From Marinicauda algicola (GTDB taxonomy: Bacteria; Pseudomonadota; Alphaproteobacteria; Caulobacterales; Maricaulaceae), in contig NZ_CP071057.1 in assembly GCF_017161425.1 (NCBI RefSeq), positions 186,001-250,000 of the forward strand: a stretch of DNA of 64,000 bases, written 5' to 3'. The position numbers and the translations under genes are program-made. The notes under the pieces are model-generated. The model saw nothing but the letters and a program-made list of their open reading frames with translations. It searched no databases and had not been told where the DNA came from. Numbering within the stretch: the first letter of the stretch is position 1; each line of letters begins with the position of its first letter. Of this stretch, positions 8,763-17,487 are shown piece after piece.

Positions 8763-9010
8763 GGGAAGTCTCCTGCCCGCTGAACGCCAGGGGCGCACGG
8801 CCCCCTCGGCAGGCTAACGGGAGGCCGGGACGAGGGTTCCGGGAAGCCTTGGCGTGGCGAGGGCGACGGGGAGAGCGGCGCGGCACGAGGCCTGGTGCGC
8901 GCAGATTTGTTTTGCCGCTAGCCGGGAAGGGGAGTTATCTGCTTCATGCCCAGAAGCCTGGCCGATCGATCTCGGGTGCATGCGGGGCAAGAAACGGGGA
9001 GGTGACAGCC

Positions 9011-9649
9011 ATGGGCAGGACCAATCTTTCGCGGCGCGGGTTCATGGTCGCGGGGGCGACCGCCGGTGCCGGCGTGCTGGGCGGAGCGGCGCAGGGCAAT
9101 CCTGTGGCCACGCCGGCGCAGACCGAGGGGCCCTTCTATCCGACAGTCGAGCAGAGCGACAAGGATGCCGACCTGACGCGGGTCGCAGGGCGCGATACGG
9201 TAGCCGCAGGCGAGATTATCGAGGTCGAGGGCCGCGTCCTGAGTGCACAGGGTGAGCCGATCGCGGGGGCGGTGGTCGATATCTGGCAGGCCAACTCAGC
9301 CGGGCGTTACGCCCATGAGGCAGATCCCAACCCCGCACCGCTCGACCCCAACTTCCAGGGATGGGCGATCCTGACGACCGACGCGCAGGGGCGCTACCGC
9401 TTCCGCACCGTCAAGCCGGGAGCCTACCCGGTTGATGAAAGCTGGTCGCGTCCGCCGCATGTACATTTCAAGGTGGCGCGCCGGGGCTTCCGTGAAATCA
9501 CCACGCAGATGTACTTCGAGGGCGAGCCGCTCAACGAGGTCGACCGCGTGCTGAACTCGGTTTCGGAACCTGAACGGTCCGCGCTCGTCGCCCGGCGCGC
9601 AGGCGACAGCGGCGTCTATACCTTCGACGTCGTCCTCGTCCCGGTCTGA
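9011..9649 (+). CDS. Secreted intradiol ring-cleavage dioxygenase family protein
   Basis: The 212-residue product resembles the protocatechuate 3,4-dioxygenase/catechol 1,2-dioxygenase fold, which binds non-haem Fe(III). A twin-arginine signal is visible (SRRGFMVAG at residues 8-16, then an Ala/Gly-rich stretch), so the protein is probably exported folded. The expected iron ligands are present: Tyr100 (GRYAHE), Tyr139 (GAYPVDE), and His150 and His152 (PPHVHFKV). The start at 9011 follows GGGGAGGTGA. The family motif TEGPFYP opens the mature domain. The aromatic substrate cannot be inferred, and there are no other ring-degradation genes nearby. Confidence 0.88.
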   Translation: MGRTNLSRRGFMVAGATAGAGVLGGAAQGNPVATPAQTEGPFYPTVEQSDKDADLTRVAGRDTVAAGEIIEVEGRVLSAQGEPIAGAVVDIWQANSAGRYAHEADPNPAPLDPNFQGWAILTTDAQGRYRFRTVKPGAYPVDESWSRPPHVHFKVARRGFREITTQMYFEGEPLNEVDRVLNSVSEPERSALVARRAGDSGVYTFDVVLVPV

Positions 9650-10084
9650 ATGCATTCCTGGCGGACGATCGACGAAACCATCAAGTGGGGACACCCATCA
9701 ACCGGCATCAGCCGGGGACGAACACCCATTTGCCGCCGCTTGGTATCCGGGCTTCGGCCTGCCGGGTCCTGTCTAACCCCCGTCCTTTCCGCTTTCCCCT
9801 AGACTCCCCCGCTTCATCAGCGCCCGGCGCCCACCCGCCGTGCGCGCCCGACCCGGGGGAGGCCCGTCTCTCACATCGCGCCGGTTTCCGCCCGATCCTC
9901 TCACGACTCGCCGGCCCGCCTTGGGCAGGGGTCGTGGAACTTCAAGGCGATGGTCAGGATGGCAGGCGTTGCAGGAGCCGAGTTTCCGATTCTTTCAGGC
10001 GGGGGGAAGCCGGGTACGGTGCGCATCCCTGCCTTCCATTTTTGCCGCTTGCCGGAGGCGGGCGCGGGCATTAGTCCGGACCTC
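9650..10084. other. 435-bp stretch with no supported gene
   Basis: No open frame here has convincing coding character. I see an imperfect short direct repeat (GGGGACACCCAT at about 9688 and GGGGACGAACACCCAT at about 9715) and several GC-rich hairpin-forming segments. The right end should hold the promoter of the EamA transporter gene, but no clear -35/-10 pair could be fixed. Confidence 0.5.
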
Positions 10085-10996
10085 ATGAAGCCGCGCGATT
10101 TCCTTCTGCTTTTCGCGATCTGCCTCGTGTGGGGGATCAATTTCGTCGTGGCGAAATGGTCGCTTTCGGGCACCCCGCCCATCGTGCCGGGGTTCGAGGG
10201 CGCGCCACCGCTCTTCTTCGCCTTCATGCGGTTCGCGCTGCTCTATGCCTTCCTGGCGCCCTGGCTGCTGCCGCTGCCGCGGAAGATCATGCCGGTCGTG
10301 TGGGCCTCGCTGACCATGGGCGCGGCGCAGTTCGCCTTCCTGTTCATCGGGCTGAGATATGCCACGCCCTCGGCGATCGCCATCGTGGTGCAGCTCGCCG
10401 TGCCCTTCACCACGATCCTGTCGATCGTGTTCCTGAAGGAGCGGGTGCGCTGGATTCGCGGCGGGGGCATGGCGCTCGCCTTCGCCGGGGCGAGCCTCGT
10501 GGTCCTGAAGCCGGCCGAGTTCACCTTCACCGCCGGGCTGCTGTTCGGCGTGGCGGCCGCCTTCATGGCCGCGGCCGGTTCGATCTTCGTGAAGCGCGTG
10601 GAGCTCAAGCCCATCCCGCTGCAGGCCTGGATGGGGTTGATCTCCTTTCCCCCGCTGCTGATCGCGAGCCTCGTCTTCGAGCGCGAACAGCTCAGCCAGA
10701 CGATTGCCGGCGGCTGGGTCTTCCTTCTCGCGCTGCTGTTCACCGTGCTGCTGGTCAATGTCTTCGCGCACGGCAGTTTCTACTGGCTGCTGAAGCGCTA
10801 CGATGCCTCGCTGGTGGCCCCGCTCACCCTGATGGGCCCGCTCATCGGGGTGATCTCCGGCGTCGTGCTGCTCGGCGACCCGGTGACATGGCAACTCGTG
10901 CTCGGCGGCGCGCTCGCGATCGCCGGGGTGGCGACCGTCGCCGCGCGCCGCGCCAAGACCGTCCAGCCCGAAACCGTGCTGCAGAAACCGCGATGA
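10085..10996 (+). CDS. EamA-family (DMT) transporter
   Basis: This integral membrane protein of the drug/metabolite transporter superfamily has 303 residues and about ten hydrophobic helices arranged as two EamA repeats (about residues 5-145 and 155-290). Family landmarks are the N-terminal FLLLFAICLVWGINFVVAKW, the repeat-end pattern LKERVRWIRGGGMALAFAGA, and the second-repeat LGDPVTWQLVLGGALAIAGV. The start at 10085 begins the first helix; the upstream in-frame extension lacks coding character. The stop overlaps the next gene's ATG (ATGA), suggesting coupled translation with the amidase gene. The substrate is unknown; metabolite efflux is typical for the family. Confidence 0.9.
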   Translation: MKPRDFLLLFAICLVWGINFVVAKWSLSGTPPIVPGFEGAPPLFFAFMRFALLYAFLAPWLLPLPRKIMPVVWASLTMGAAQFAFLFIGLRYATPSAIAIVVQLAVPFTTILSIVFLKERVRWIRGGGMALAFAGASLVVLKPAEFTFTAGLLFGVAAAFMAAAGSIFVKRVELKPIPLQAWMGLISFPPLLIASLVFEREQLSQTIAGGWVFLLALLFTVLLVNVFAHGSFYWLLKRYDASLVAPLTLMGPLIGVISGVVLLGDPVTWQLVLGGALAIAGVATVAARRAKTVQPETVLQKPR

Positions 10997-11718
10997 AGAT
11001 CACCGAGACTCCTTCGCCGAACTTCAACGAGCGCAAGCTGCCGGTTTCCATCCTGGTGCTGCACTATACCGGCATGGAGAGCGGGACCGCGGCGCTCGAC
11101 CGGCTGCGCGAGCGCGAGGCCGGGGTGAGCGCGCACTACATGGTCGAGGAGGACGGCGAGGTGTTCCGCCTTGTCGCCGAGGACAAGCGCGCCTGGCATG
11201 CCGGGGTCAGCGCCTGGCGCGGGATCGAGGACGTCAATTCGGCCTCGGTCGGAATCGAGATCGTCAATGGCGGGCACGAGTTCGGCCTTCCTCCTTTTCC
11301 CGAAGCCCAGATCGAGGCGGTGATCGAACTCTGCCGGGACGTGATGGGCCGGCATGGGATCGCGGCGCGCGACGTCGTCGGGCACAGCGACATCGCCCCG
11401 GCGCGCAAGGCCGATCCAGGCGAGCGCTTTCCCTGGCGCCACCTGGCGGCGGCCGGGGTCGGGCTGTGGCCGGACCCGGCCGGCAAGGACGTTGCCGAGC
11501 TGATGCGCATCGGGGCGATCGGCGATCCGGTCGAGGCGCTGCAGCTCGATCTTCAGGCGATCGGATACGCCCTGACGGTCGACGGCGAGTTCGGGCTCGC
11601 GATGGAGGCCGTCGTCAAGGCGTTCCAGCGCCGCTTCCGGCCGGAGGCGATCGACGGCATCGTGGACGGCGAGACGGCCGGGCTCATCGCGCGGGTGAAG
11701 GCGCTCGCTGCAGGCTGA
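10993..11718 (+). CDS. N-acetylmuramoyl-L-alanine amidase, AmpD-like, with peptidoglycan-binding domain
   Basis: The predicted zinc amidase cleaves the bond between N-acetylmuramic acid and L-alanine of muropeptides. The 241-residue product has an Amidase_2 domain (about residues 15-150) with the zinc-ligand pattern LHYTGM (His24), GHSDIAPARKADPG (His131, Asp141) and the core SVGIEIVN. A C-terminal peptidoglycan-binding-1 domain follows (about 176-238, LQLDLQAIGYALTVDGEFG). No signal peptide is visible, which suits a cytoplasmic recycling role, although the wall-binding domain would be unusual for that. It overlaps the transporter gene by 4 bp. Confidence 0.92.
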   Translation: MKITETPSPNFNERKLPVSILVLHYTGMESGTAALDRLREREAGVSAHYMVEEDGEVFRLVAEDKRAWHAGVSAWRGIEDVNSASVGIEIVNGGHEFGLPPFPEAQIEAVIELCRDVMGRHGIAARDVVGHSDIAPARKADPGERFPWRHLAAAGVGLWPDPAGKDVAELMRIGAIGDPVEALQLDLQAIGYALTVDGEFGLAMEAVVKAFQRRFRPEAIDGIVDGETAGLIARVKALAAG

Positions 11719-11722
11719 GCGC

Positions 11723-11752
11723 TTGCGCGGGGGTGGTGCGGCGCACTATCTA
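11723..11752 (+). promoter_or_regulatory. Putative promoter of the RNase P RNA gene
   Basis: TTGCGC (11723-11728) and TATCTA (11747-11752), spaced by 18 bp, resemble a housekeeping -35/-10 pair. They lie six bases before the first paired base of the RNase P RNA (11758). The assignment rests on spacing and position only. Confidence 0.5.
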
Positions 11753-11757
11753 AGCCC

Positions 11758-12161
11758 GGTCAGACGGCCGGGCGGCCGCTCCGGTCCAGTGGCGAAAGCC
11801 GGGCCGGAGAGGAAAGTCCGGGCTCCACGGAAGGAGGGCGCCGGGAAACCCCCGGCGGGCCGGTTCGCCGGTTCAGGGAAAGCGCCGCAGAAAACAAACC
11901 GCCGGACAGTCGGTTCGCCGATTGGCCGGCAAGGGTGAAACGGTGCGGTAAGAGCGCACCGCCCCGACTGCAAGGAAGGGGGCACGGCAAGCCCCGCCCG
12001 GAGCAAGACCGAATAGGGATGGACGCGCCGCTCCGGCGGCGCACGCGCCTTCCGAGCGCCATCCGGGTAGGTCGCTAGAGGCGGCGGGCAACCGCCGCCC
12101 CAGATGAATGGTCGCCGCGGGCTTCGGCCCGTACAGAACCCGGCTTACAGGCCGTCTGACC
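11758..12161 (+). ncRNA. rnpB: RNase P RNA (M1 RNA, type A)
   Basis: This is the catalytic RNA that matures tRNA 5' ends. The P1 helix is formed by GGTCAGACGGCC (11758-11769) and GGCCGTCTGACC (12150-12161). The conserved 5' core GAGAGGAAAGTCCGGGCTCC (from about 11809) and the distal elements GGGTGAAACGGTGCGGTAAG (about 11934) and ACAGAACCCGGCTTACAG (about 12133) are all present, as in alphaproteobacterial type A molecules. The size (~404 nt) is normal. Open frames that cross this interval are not genes. Confidence 0.96.
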
Positions 12162-12211
12162 TTGCTCTCTCTCGCGATGTGTTAACGGCGCGGGCGAAGT
12201 TTTCCACAGAT

Positions 12212-12226
12212 GTTCTCTTCATGTTC
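12212..12226 (+). promoter_or_regulatory. LexA-type SOS box upstream of mraZ
   Basis: GTTC (12212-12215), seven bases, then GTTC (12223-12226) is an exact match to the alphaproteobacterial LexA consensus GTTC-N7-GTTC. It is embedded in a perfect 10-bp direct repeat ATGTTCTCTT (12210-12219 and 12221-12230) with an 11-bp period. It lies 156 bp before the mraZ start. By base composition about one such match would be expected by chance in a window of this size, so function is unproven. Confidence 0.45.
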
Positions 12227-12309
12227 TCTTGTGCTGCGGCGCGGCATGGGCCGCCTTTACTTGTCCGCATGCGAGAAAAAGCGCCTCTTTCGGTGCTTTC
12301 CAGATTGTT

Positions 12310-12336
12310 TCCCATGAAATCCCATGGTATCCCATA
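12310..12336 (-). promoter_or_regulatory. Three MraZ-binding repeats upstream of mraZ
   Basis: CCCAT occurs at 12311, 12321 and 12331. On the minus strand this is three TGGG boxes with an exact 10-bp period. MraZ of E. coli binds TGGGN-N5-TGGGN-N5-TGGG repeats at the mraZ promoter and represses the dcw operon (established knowledge). The array ends 46 bp before the mraZ ATG, the expected place for autoregulation. Confidence 0.75.
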
Positions 12337-12382
12337 ATTAACCAGCCGAGGGGGCTGAGCGCGATCGGGGCCTGGAAGCGGG

Positions 12383-12847
12383 ATGTTCCTCTACACGACC
12401 GAAAACGGGATCGACGCGAAGGGACGGGTATCCGTCCCCGCCTCCTTCCGTGCGGCCGTGGCCTCCGATCCGCTGAACGGCATCTATGTCTGGCGCTCCT
12501 TTAACGGACCGTTCCTGGAAGGATGCGGCCAGCGCCTGATGGACGAGTTCGCCGAGGCGCTCGACGAGATGGACCCCTATGACGACCGCCGCGTCGCCAT
12601 GGAGCGGGTCATCTTCGGCGGCGCCCGGGCGCTCACCTTCGATTCCACCGGGCGCATCTCGCTGCCCAGGGAGTTCGCCGACTATGCCGGCCTCGGTGCC
12701 AAGGCGACCTTCGTCGGCCTCGGCAAGCGCTTCGAGATCTGGAGCCCGGAGGCGATCGCCGAGCAGGCCGGCCGCGATCTGGAAACCGCGCGCGAGAACA
12801 AGCACGCCCTCAAGCCCAGGCGCCGCGCCGCCGGGGAGGGGGTGTGA
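12383..12847 (+). CDS. mraZ: Transcriptional regulator MraZ
   Basis: MraZ is an AbrB-fold DNA-binding protein that forms ring-shaped oligomers and represses the division and cell-wall cluster it heads. The 154-residue product has the two expected half-repeats. The first starts [16 protein letters not shown] (residues 8-23). The second contains [20 protein letters not shown] with the DxxGR motif. The length is usual. Three TGGG boxes and a LexA-type box lie upstream. The stop codon shares a base with the start of rsmH, so mraZ is the first gene of the cluster. Confidence 0.96.
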   Translation: MFLYTTENGIDAKGRVSVPASFRAAVASDPLNGIYVWRSFNGPFLEGCGQRLMDEFAEALDEMDPYDDRRVAMERVIFGGARALTFDSTGRISLPREFADYAGLGAKATFVGLGKRFEIWSPEAIAEQAGRDLETARENKHALKPRRRAAGEGV

Positions 12848-13842
12848 TGGCCCATCTTCCCGTCATGCTGAGCGAGGTCCTGCACCATCTCGAGCCGCGC
12901 GAGGGCGGGCTCTATGTCGACGGCACGTTCGGCGCGGGCGGTTATACGCGCGGCATCCTTGGAACCGACGGGACGCGCGTGCTCGGCATCGACCGCGATC
13001 CCACCGCCCGGCGCGCCGCCGAGGCGGTGAAGGCGGCCTACCCCAAGCGCTTCGCGTTCGCCGAAGGCCCGTTCTCCCTCATGGAGGAGGTCATCGAGCG
13101 CGCGCAGAGCTCGGGCGTGGACGGCGTCGTCCTCGATCTCGGCGTCTCCTCCATGCAGATCGACGAGGCCGAACGCGGCTTCTCCTTCCAGAAGGAAGGC
13201 CCGCTCGACATGCGCATGTCGCGCTCCGGGCCGAGCGCGGCCGACGCTGTCAACATGCTCGAGCTGGAGGAACTCGCCGCCATCTTCCGCGTCTATGGCG
13301 AGGAGAAGAAGGCGCGCCGCGCCGCGCAGTTCATCGTGCGCGAGCGCGAGGCCGAGCCGATCACCACGACGCTGCGCCTGGCCGACATCGTCAGCCGGGC
13401 CGTCGGCGGCAAGCCAGGGCGCATCCACCCGGCCACGCGCGTTTTCCAGGCGCTGCGCATTTTCGTCAACAACGAACTCGGCGAGCTGCTCGCCGGGCTC
13501 GACGCGGCCGAGCGCGTCCTCAAGCCCGCCGGCCGGCTCGTTATTGTTACCTTCCATTCACTGGAAGACCGCATCGTCAAATCCTTCCTGCGCGAACGTG
13601 CAGGGCTGCTCGGCCGGGGCTCGCGCCACGAGCCGGAGACCCTGCCCGAGCACGCGCCGAGCTTCTCGCTGCTCACCAAGAAGGCCGTCGAGGCGGGCGA
13701 GGCGGAGGTCGCGGACAATCCGCGCGCCCGCTCCGCCAAGCTCAGGGCCGGGGTGCGCACGAGCGAGCCGGCCTGGCCCGCGCGCGAGCCCAGCGTCGGG
13801 GGAGTTCCGCCCTATAGCCGCCTCCTGGAGGTCGCCTCATGA
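12847..13842 (+). CDS. rsmH: 16S rRNA (cytosine(1402)-N(4))-methyltransferase RsmH
   Basis: RsmH methylates C1402 in the decoding centre of 16S rRNA using S-adenosylmethionine. The 331-residue protein starts [19 protein letters not shown], followed by the SAM motif [16 protein letters not shown] (about residues 21-36), [16 protein letters not shown], the family block GPLDMRMS, and [11 protein letters not shown] near the end. The ATG at 12847 overlaps the mraZ stop; a GTG immediately before it (12844) is an alternative. The ftsL ATG overlaps the end of this gene. Confidence 0.97.
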   Translation: MAHLPVMLSEVLHHLEPREGGLYVDGTFGAGGYTRGILGTDGTRVLGIDRDPTARRAAEAVKAAYPKRFAFAEGPFSLMEEVIERAQSSGVDGVVLDLGVSSMQIDEAERGFSFQKEGPLDMRMSRSGPSAADAVNMLELEELAAIFRVYGEEKKARRAAQFIVREREAEPITTTLRLADIVSRAVGGKPGRIHPATRVFQALRIFVNNELGELLAGLDAAERVLKPAGRLVIVTFHSLEDRIVKSFLRERAGLLGRGSRHEPETLPEHAPSFSLLTKKAVEAGEAEVADNPRARSAKLRAGVRTSEPAWPAREPSVGGVPPYSRLLEVAS

Positions 13843-14192
13843 TGAAAGCGATCAATCTGCTCGGTCTGACCATCGCCGTGGCCCTGCTCCTGGCGCTCTA
13901 CATCGCCAAGACCGAGGCGGGAAAGGCGCAGGACCGGCTCGCCAACCTGCAGGCCGAACTCGCCGAGGAGCGCGGCCGGATCAACACGCTCCAGGTCAAT
14001 GTCGCCCATCTGGAAGATCCCGAGCAGCTGCGCGCGCTCGCCCGCGCCTATCTCGGCTTCGAGCCGATCCGGCCGAACCAGGAGATCGGTCTCAACGAGC
14101 TGCCCAGCGTGACCCCCGAGACCGCCGCGGTGTCCGAAGGTCCCGCGGTGCCGCAGACCGCCTCGGTACGCCGCACCGGAGGCCGTCCCTGA
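13839..14192 (+). CDS. ftsL: Cell division protein FtsL-like
   Basis: FtsL is a small bitopic divisome protein that works with FtsB and FtsQ to activate FtsWI. The 117-residue product has a short cytoplasmic start, one membrane helix (about residues 5-22), and a periplasmic coiled coil (residues ~30-65, [20 protein letters not shown]...). An [19 protein letters not shown] block follows, characteristic of alphaproteobacterial FtsL. The tail is disordered. Sequence similarity is weak in this family, so the call leans on size, topology and position between rsmH and ftsI. Confidence 0.88.
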   Translation: MMKAINLLGLTIAVALLLALYIAKTEAGKAQDRLANLQAELAEERGRINTLQVNVAHLEDPEQLRALARAYLGFEPIRPNQEIGLNELPSVTPETAAVSEGPAVPQTASVRRTGGRP

Positions 14193-16027
14193 TGGTCTTC
14201 CCGCTCGCGCGTCTGTTCGGCCGGGTGAAGGTCCGCGAGGACCGGCAGGCACGCACGCCGCCGCCCGTGCTGGAGGCCGCGCCAGCAGATGTGACCCGCC
14301 TGCTGCGCCTGGATGACGAGACCGGCGCCGCGCTGACCCTGTCGCGCGGCCGGCTCGGCGTCATCGGTGCGGTGCTCGGGGTGGGCTTCGCCCTGCTCGG
14401 CGTGCGCGCCGTCGATCTCGCCCTGACACCGCACACCGAGAGCGGGCCGGGGCGCAGCTATGCCAGTGCGCCCGCTCCGCGCGGCGAGATCACGGACCGC
14501 GACGGCGAGGTGCTGGCGACCAATCTCGACTTCCACTCGCTGTGGGCCGATCCGAGCCTCGTCTGGGACGCGCAGGAGACTGCCGAGCAGCTGGCGACCG
14601 TGCTGCCCGATCTCGATGTCGAGCGCACGGCGCGCCTTCTGTCCTCGAACCGGCGCTTCGTGTGGATCGCGCGCCAGCTGAGCCCGCGCCAGCGCCAGGC
14701 GATCCACCTTCTGGGGCTGCCGGGCCTGGACTTCCGCATCGAACCGGGCCGCATCTATCCCAAGAAGCGCGCCGCGGCCCATCTGGTCGGCTACACCGAT
14801 ACCGATCTCAACGGCGTGTCCGGCGCCGAGCTCGCCTTCGACTCCGAGCTGTCGGCCGGAGACGGCCGGCCGGTCAGCCTGTCCATCGATCTCACGGCCC
14901 AGAACGCGATCGAGCGGGTGCTGCGCGCGCGCATGGCCGAGTTCCGGGCCGAAGGCGCGAGCGCGGTGCTGCTCAAGGTCGGGACCGGGGAGATCATCTC
15001 CATGGTCTCGCTGCCCGATTTCGATCCCAACCGGCCCGGCGACGAGCCGGCCGAAGCCCGCTTCAACCGGCCGGTCTCCGGCGTCTACGAGCTCGGCTCG
15101 GTGATGAAGCCGCTCACCCTCGCCGCAGCGCTCGAAAGCGGGCAGGTGCAGCTCACCGACGTTTTCGACGCGACCGAGCCGCTCGCGGTCGGCGGTTTCC
15201 GCATTCACGACTTCCATCCCGAGCGACGGCCTCTGACCGCGCGCGAGGCAATGATCCATTCATCCAATATCGCCACCGCACGCATCGCCGACACGATCGG
15301 CTCCGACGTCCTGACCGGCTTCTTCTCCGATCTGCGCCTGTTCGAGCGCGCGCCGGTGGAGCTCGCCGAGAGTGCGCCGCCGCTGATGCCGCAGCGCTGG
15401 GGGCGGGTGGAGAACATGACCGCCTCGTACGGGCACGGCTTCAACATCACCCCGCTCACCCTGGCCGCCGCCTATGCGGCGCTCGCCAATGGCGGGGTCT
15501 ATGTGCCGCCGACCCTGCGTCCCGTCGCGCCGGGCGAGACCATCGCCGGAGAGCCGGTGCTGAGCGCCGCGACCGCCGCGCAGGTGCTCGCGGTGATGCG
15601 CCAGGTCGTCACCGAGGGGTCGGGCGGCGGCGCGGATGTCGCAGGACTGGCGGTTGCTGGGAAAACCGGTACGGCGGAGCAGATCGTGGATGGGCGTTAT
15701 GATACGAGGTCGGTCTACACCTCCTTCATCTCGATCTTTCCGTTCGACGATCCCGAATACGTGCTGCTCGTGACCTTCTACCTGCCTCAACCGACAGAAA
15801 ACACGCACGGCTTCCGCACCGCGGGCTGGAACGCGGCACCGGCCTCGGGCGAGATCATCGCCCAGCTCGCCTCGATCCTCGGCATCGCCCCGCGTGAGGC
15901 GGACCCGCAGGCCCAGGCGAGCGTCGTCGCCCAGATGTTCGCGCCGCGCGTCCAGGTCCGGCGCGGGCCCGAGGAGCCGCTCGACATCGTCGTCGCGCCG
16001 GAAGCCGTCGAAGGGCAGGAGCCATGA
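14192..16027 (+). CDS. ftsI: Septal peptidoglycan transpeptidase FtsI (PBP3)
   Basis: FtsI is the class B penicillin-binding protein that crosslinks septal peptidoglycan together with FtsW. The 611-residue product has a cytoplasmic N terminus, one membrane anchor (about residues 53-72), a pedestal domain (from RGEITDRDGEVLATN, ~97) and the transpeptidase domain. Its catalytic motifs are SVMK (Ser303), SSN (357-359) and KTG (491-493). It overlaps the ftsL stop by one base and the murE start by four. The long upstream in-frame extension is a shadow of rsmH and ftsL. Confidence 0.97.
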   Translation: MVFPLARLFGRVKVREDRQARTPPPVLEAAPADVTRLLRLDDETGAALTLSRGRLGVIGAVLGVGFALLGVRAVDLALTPHTESGPGRSYASAPAPRGEITDRDGEVLATNLDFHSLWADPSLVWDAQETAEQLATVLPDLDVERTARLLSSNRRFVWIARQLSPRQRQAIHLLGLPGLDFRIEPGRIYPKKRAAAHLVGYTDTDLNGVSGAELAFDSELSAGDGRPVSLSIDLTAQNAIERVLRARMAEFRAEGASAVLLKVGTGEIISMVSLPDFDPNRPGDEPAEARFNRPVSGVYELGSVMKPLTLAAALESGQVQLTDVFDATEPLAVGGFRIHDFHPERRPLTAREAMIHSSNIATARIADTIGSDVLTGFFSDLRLFERAPVELAESAPPLMPQRWGRVENMTASYGHGFNITPLTLAAAYAALANGGVYVPPTLRPVAPGETIAGEPVLSAATAAQVLAVMRQVVTEGSGGGADVAGLAVAGKTGTAEQIVDGRYDTRSVYTSFISIFPFDDPEYVLLVTFYLPQPTENTHGFRTAGWNAAPASGEIIAQLASILGIAPREADPQAQASVVAQMFAPRVQVRRGPEEPLDIVVAPEAVEGQEP

Positions 16028-17487
16028 GCGCGGTGCGTCATCTGCGCGATCTGCTCCCGCCGGGCGTGAGCGTGCGCAAGGACATGCTCGATCTGGCCGT
16101 CACCGGCCTCGCGCTCGACAGCCGGCAGGTGAAGCCCGGCGAGATCTTCGCCGCGCTCCCCGGCGTGAGGACGCACGGGCGCGACTTCGTGGCGATGGCC
16201 GAGGATCGCGGGGCGGTGGCGATCCTTGGAACGCCGGACATCGCGACGCGAAAGCCGCTGATCGCCGTCGAGGATCCGCGCGAGGCGCTCGCCGCGATGG
16301 CGGCGAGGTTCCATCCCCGCCAGCCGCAGACGATCGCGGCGGTGACGGGTACGAACGGCAAGAGCTCGACGGTGGAGTTCCTGCGCCAGATCTGGGCGAT
16401 GAGCGGGCGCAAGGCCGCCGCGCTGGGCACGCTCGGCGTCACGCGCGAAAGCGGACGCACCGATGTCGGCTACACCACGCCGGATGCGATCCGTCTTCAC
16501 AAGGCACTCGACGAGATCGCGCGCGAGGGCGTGACCCATCTCGCCATGGAGGCCTCCAGCCACGGTCTGAAGCAGCGTCGGATGGATGCGGTGAAGGTGA
16601 GCCTTGCCGGCTTCACCAACCTCACCCAGGACCATCTCGATTATCATCCCGATTTCGAGGACTATTTCGCCTCGAAGCTGCGCCTGTTCGACACGCTCCT
16701 GCCGTCCGGCGCGCCGGCCGTGATCGATGTCGACACCGAATGGGGGGTCAAGGTCGCCGACCGCTGCCGCGAGCTTGGCCGCGACGTCACGACGATCGGC
16801 TGGGGCGGGCGCGAGCTGCAGATCAAGGAGATCACGCCCCATCCGGCAAGCCAGGACATCCGCCTTGCCTACAAGGGCGAGGAGCATCGCCTGGCCCTGC
16901 CGCTGATCGGCGAGTTCCAGACCTCCAATGCGCTGATGGCGGCCGGGCTCGCGATCGAGAGCGGGGTATCGCCGGAGGAGGTCTTCGCGAGCCTGTCGAA
17001 ACTCATCGGCGTGCCGGGGCGGCTCGAGCTCGCCGCGACGACGCGCGAGGACTGTCCGATCCTGGTGGATTACGCACACACGCCTGACGGGCTGGACAAG
17101 CTGCTGCGCGCGGCACGCCCGCACACGCGCGGGCGCATAGTGCTGGTGTTCGGCGCGGGCGGGGACCGCGATCCCTCCAAGCGCGAGAAGATGGGCGCGG
17201 TGGCCCAGAAGCTCGCCGATCTTGTGATCGTCACCGACGACAATCCGCGCTCGGAGGATCCTTCGAAGATCCGGGCCTCGATCCTGAAAGCCTGCCCCAA
17301 GGCGCGCGAGATCGCCGACCGGTCGCAGGCCATCGGCGAAGCCGTCGCGATGCTGGAGGCGGGCGACACGCTGCTCATCGCCGGCAAGGGCCACGAGACC
17401 GGCCAGATCGTCGGCGACAGGGTGATCCCTTTCGATGACCGCGAGGCGGCGAAGAAGGCGCTCAAGCAGCAGGGGAGGGGGCGATGA
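16024..17487 (+). CDS. murE: UDP-MurNAc-L-Ala-D-Glu: meso-diaminopimelate ligase MurE
   Basis: MurE adds the third residue of the peptidoglycan stem peptide in the cytoplasm. The 487-residue protein has the Mur ligase ATP loop TGTNGKSS (108-115), the central-domain motif THLAMEASSHGL, and the C-terminal DNPRSEDP, which specifies meso-diaminopimelate rather than lysine. Its start overlaps ftsI (ATGA) and its stop overlaps murF. Confidence 0.97.
   Translation: MSAVRHLRDLLPPGVSVRKDMLDLAVTGLALDSRQVKPGEIFAALPGVRTHGRDFVAMAEDRGAVAILGTPDIATRKPLIAVEDPREALAAMAARFHPRQPQTIAAVTGTNGKSSTVEFLRQIWAMSGRKAAALGTLGVTRESGRTDVGYTTPDAIRLHKALDEIAREGVTHLAMEASSHGLKQRRMDAVKVSLAGFTNLTQDHLDYHPDFEDYFASKLRLFDTLLPSGAPAVIDVDTEWGVKVADRCRELGRDVTTIGWGGRELQIKEITPHPASQDIRLAYKGEEHRLALPLIGEFQTSNALMAAGLAIESGVSPEEVFASLSKLIGVPGRLELAATTREDCPILVDYAHTPDGLDKLLRAARPHTRGRIVLVFGAGGDRDPSKREKMGAVAQKLADLVIVTDDNPRSEDPSKIRASILKACPKAREIADRSQAIGEAVAMLEAGDTLLIAGKGHETGQIVGDRVIPFDDREAAKKALKQQGRGR

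Noticed and set aside
12200-12208. TTTTCCACA, resembling a DnaA box, upstream of mraZ
   Set aside because: A single box with no cluster, no AT-rich unwinding region and no origin-linked genes nearby; probably chance.
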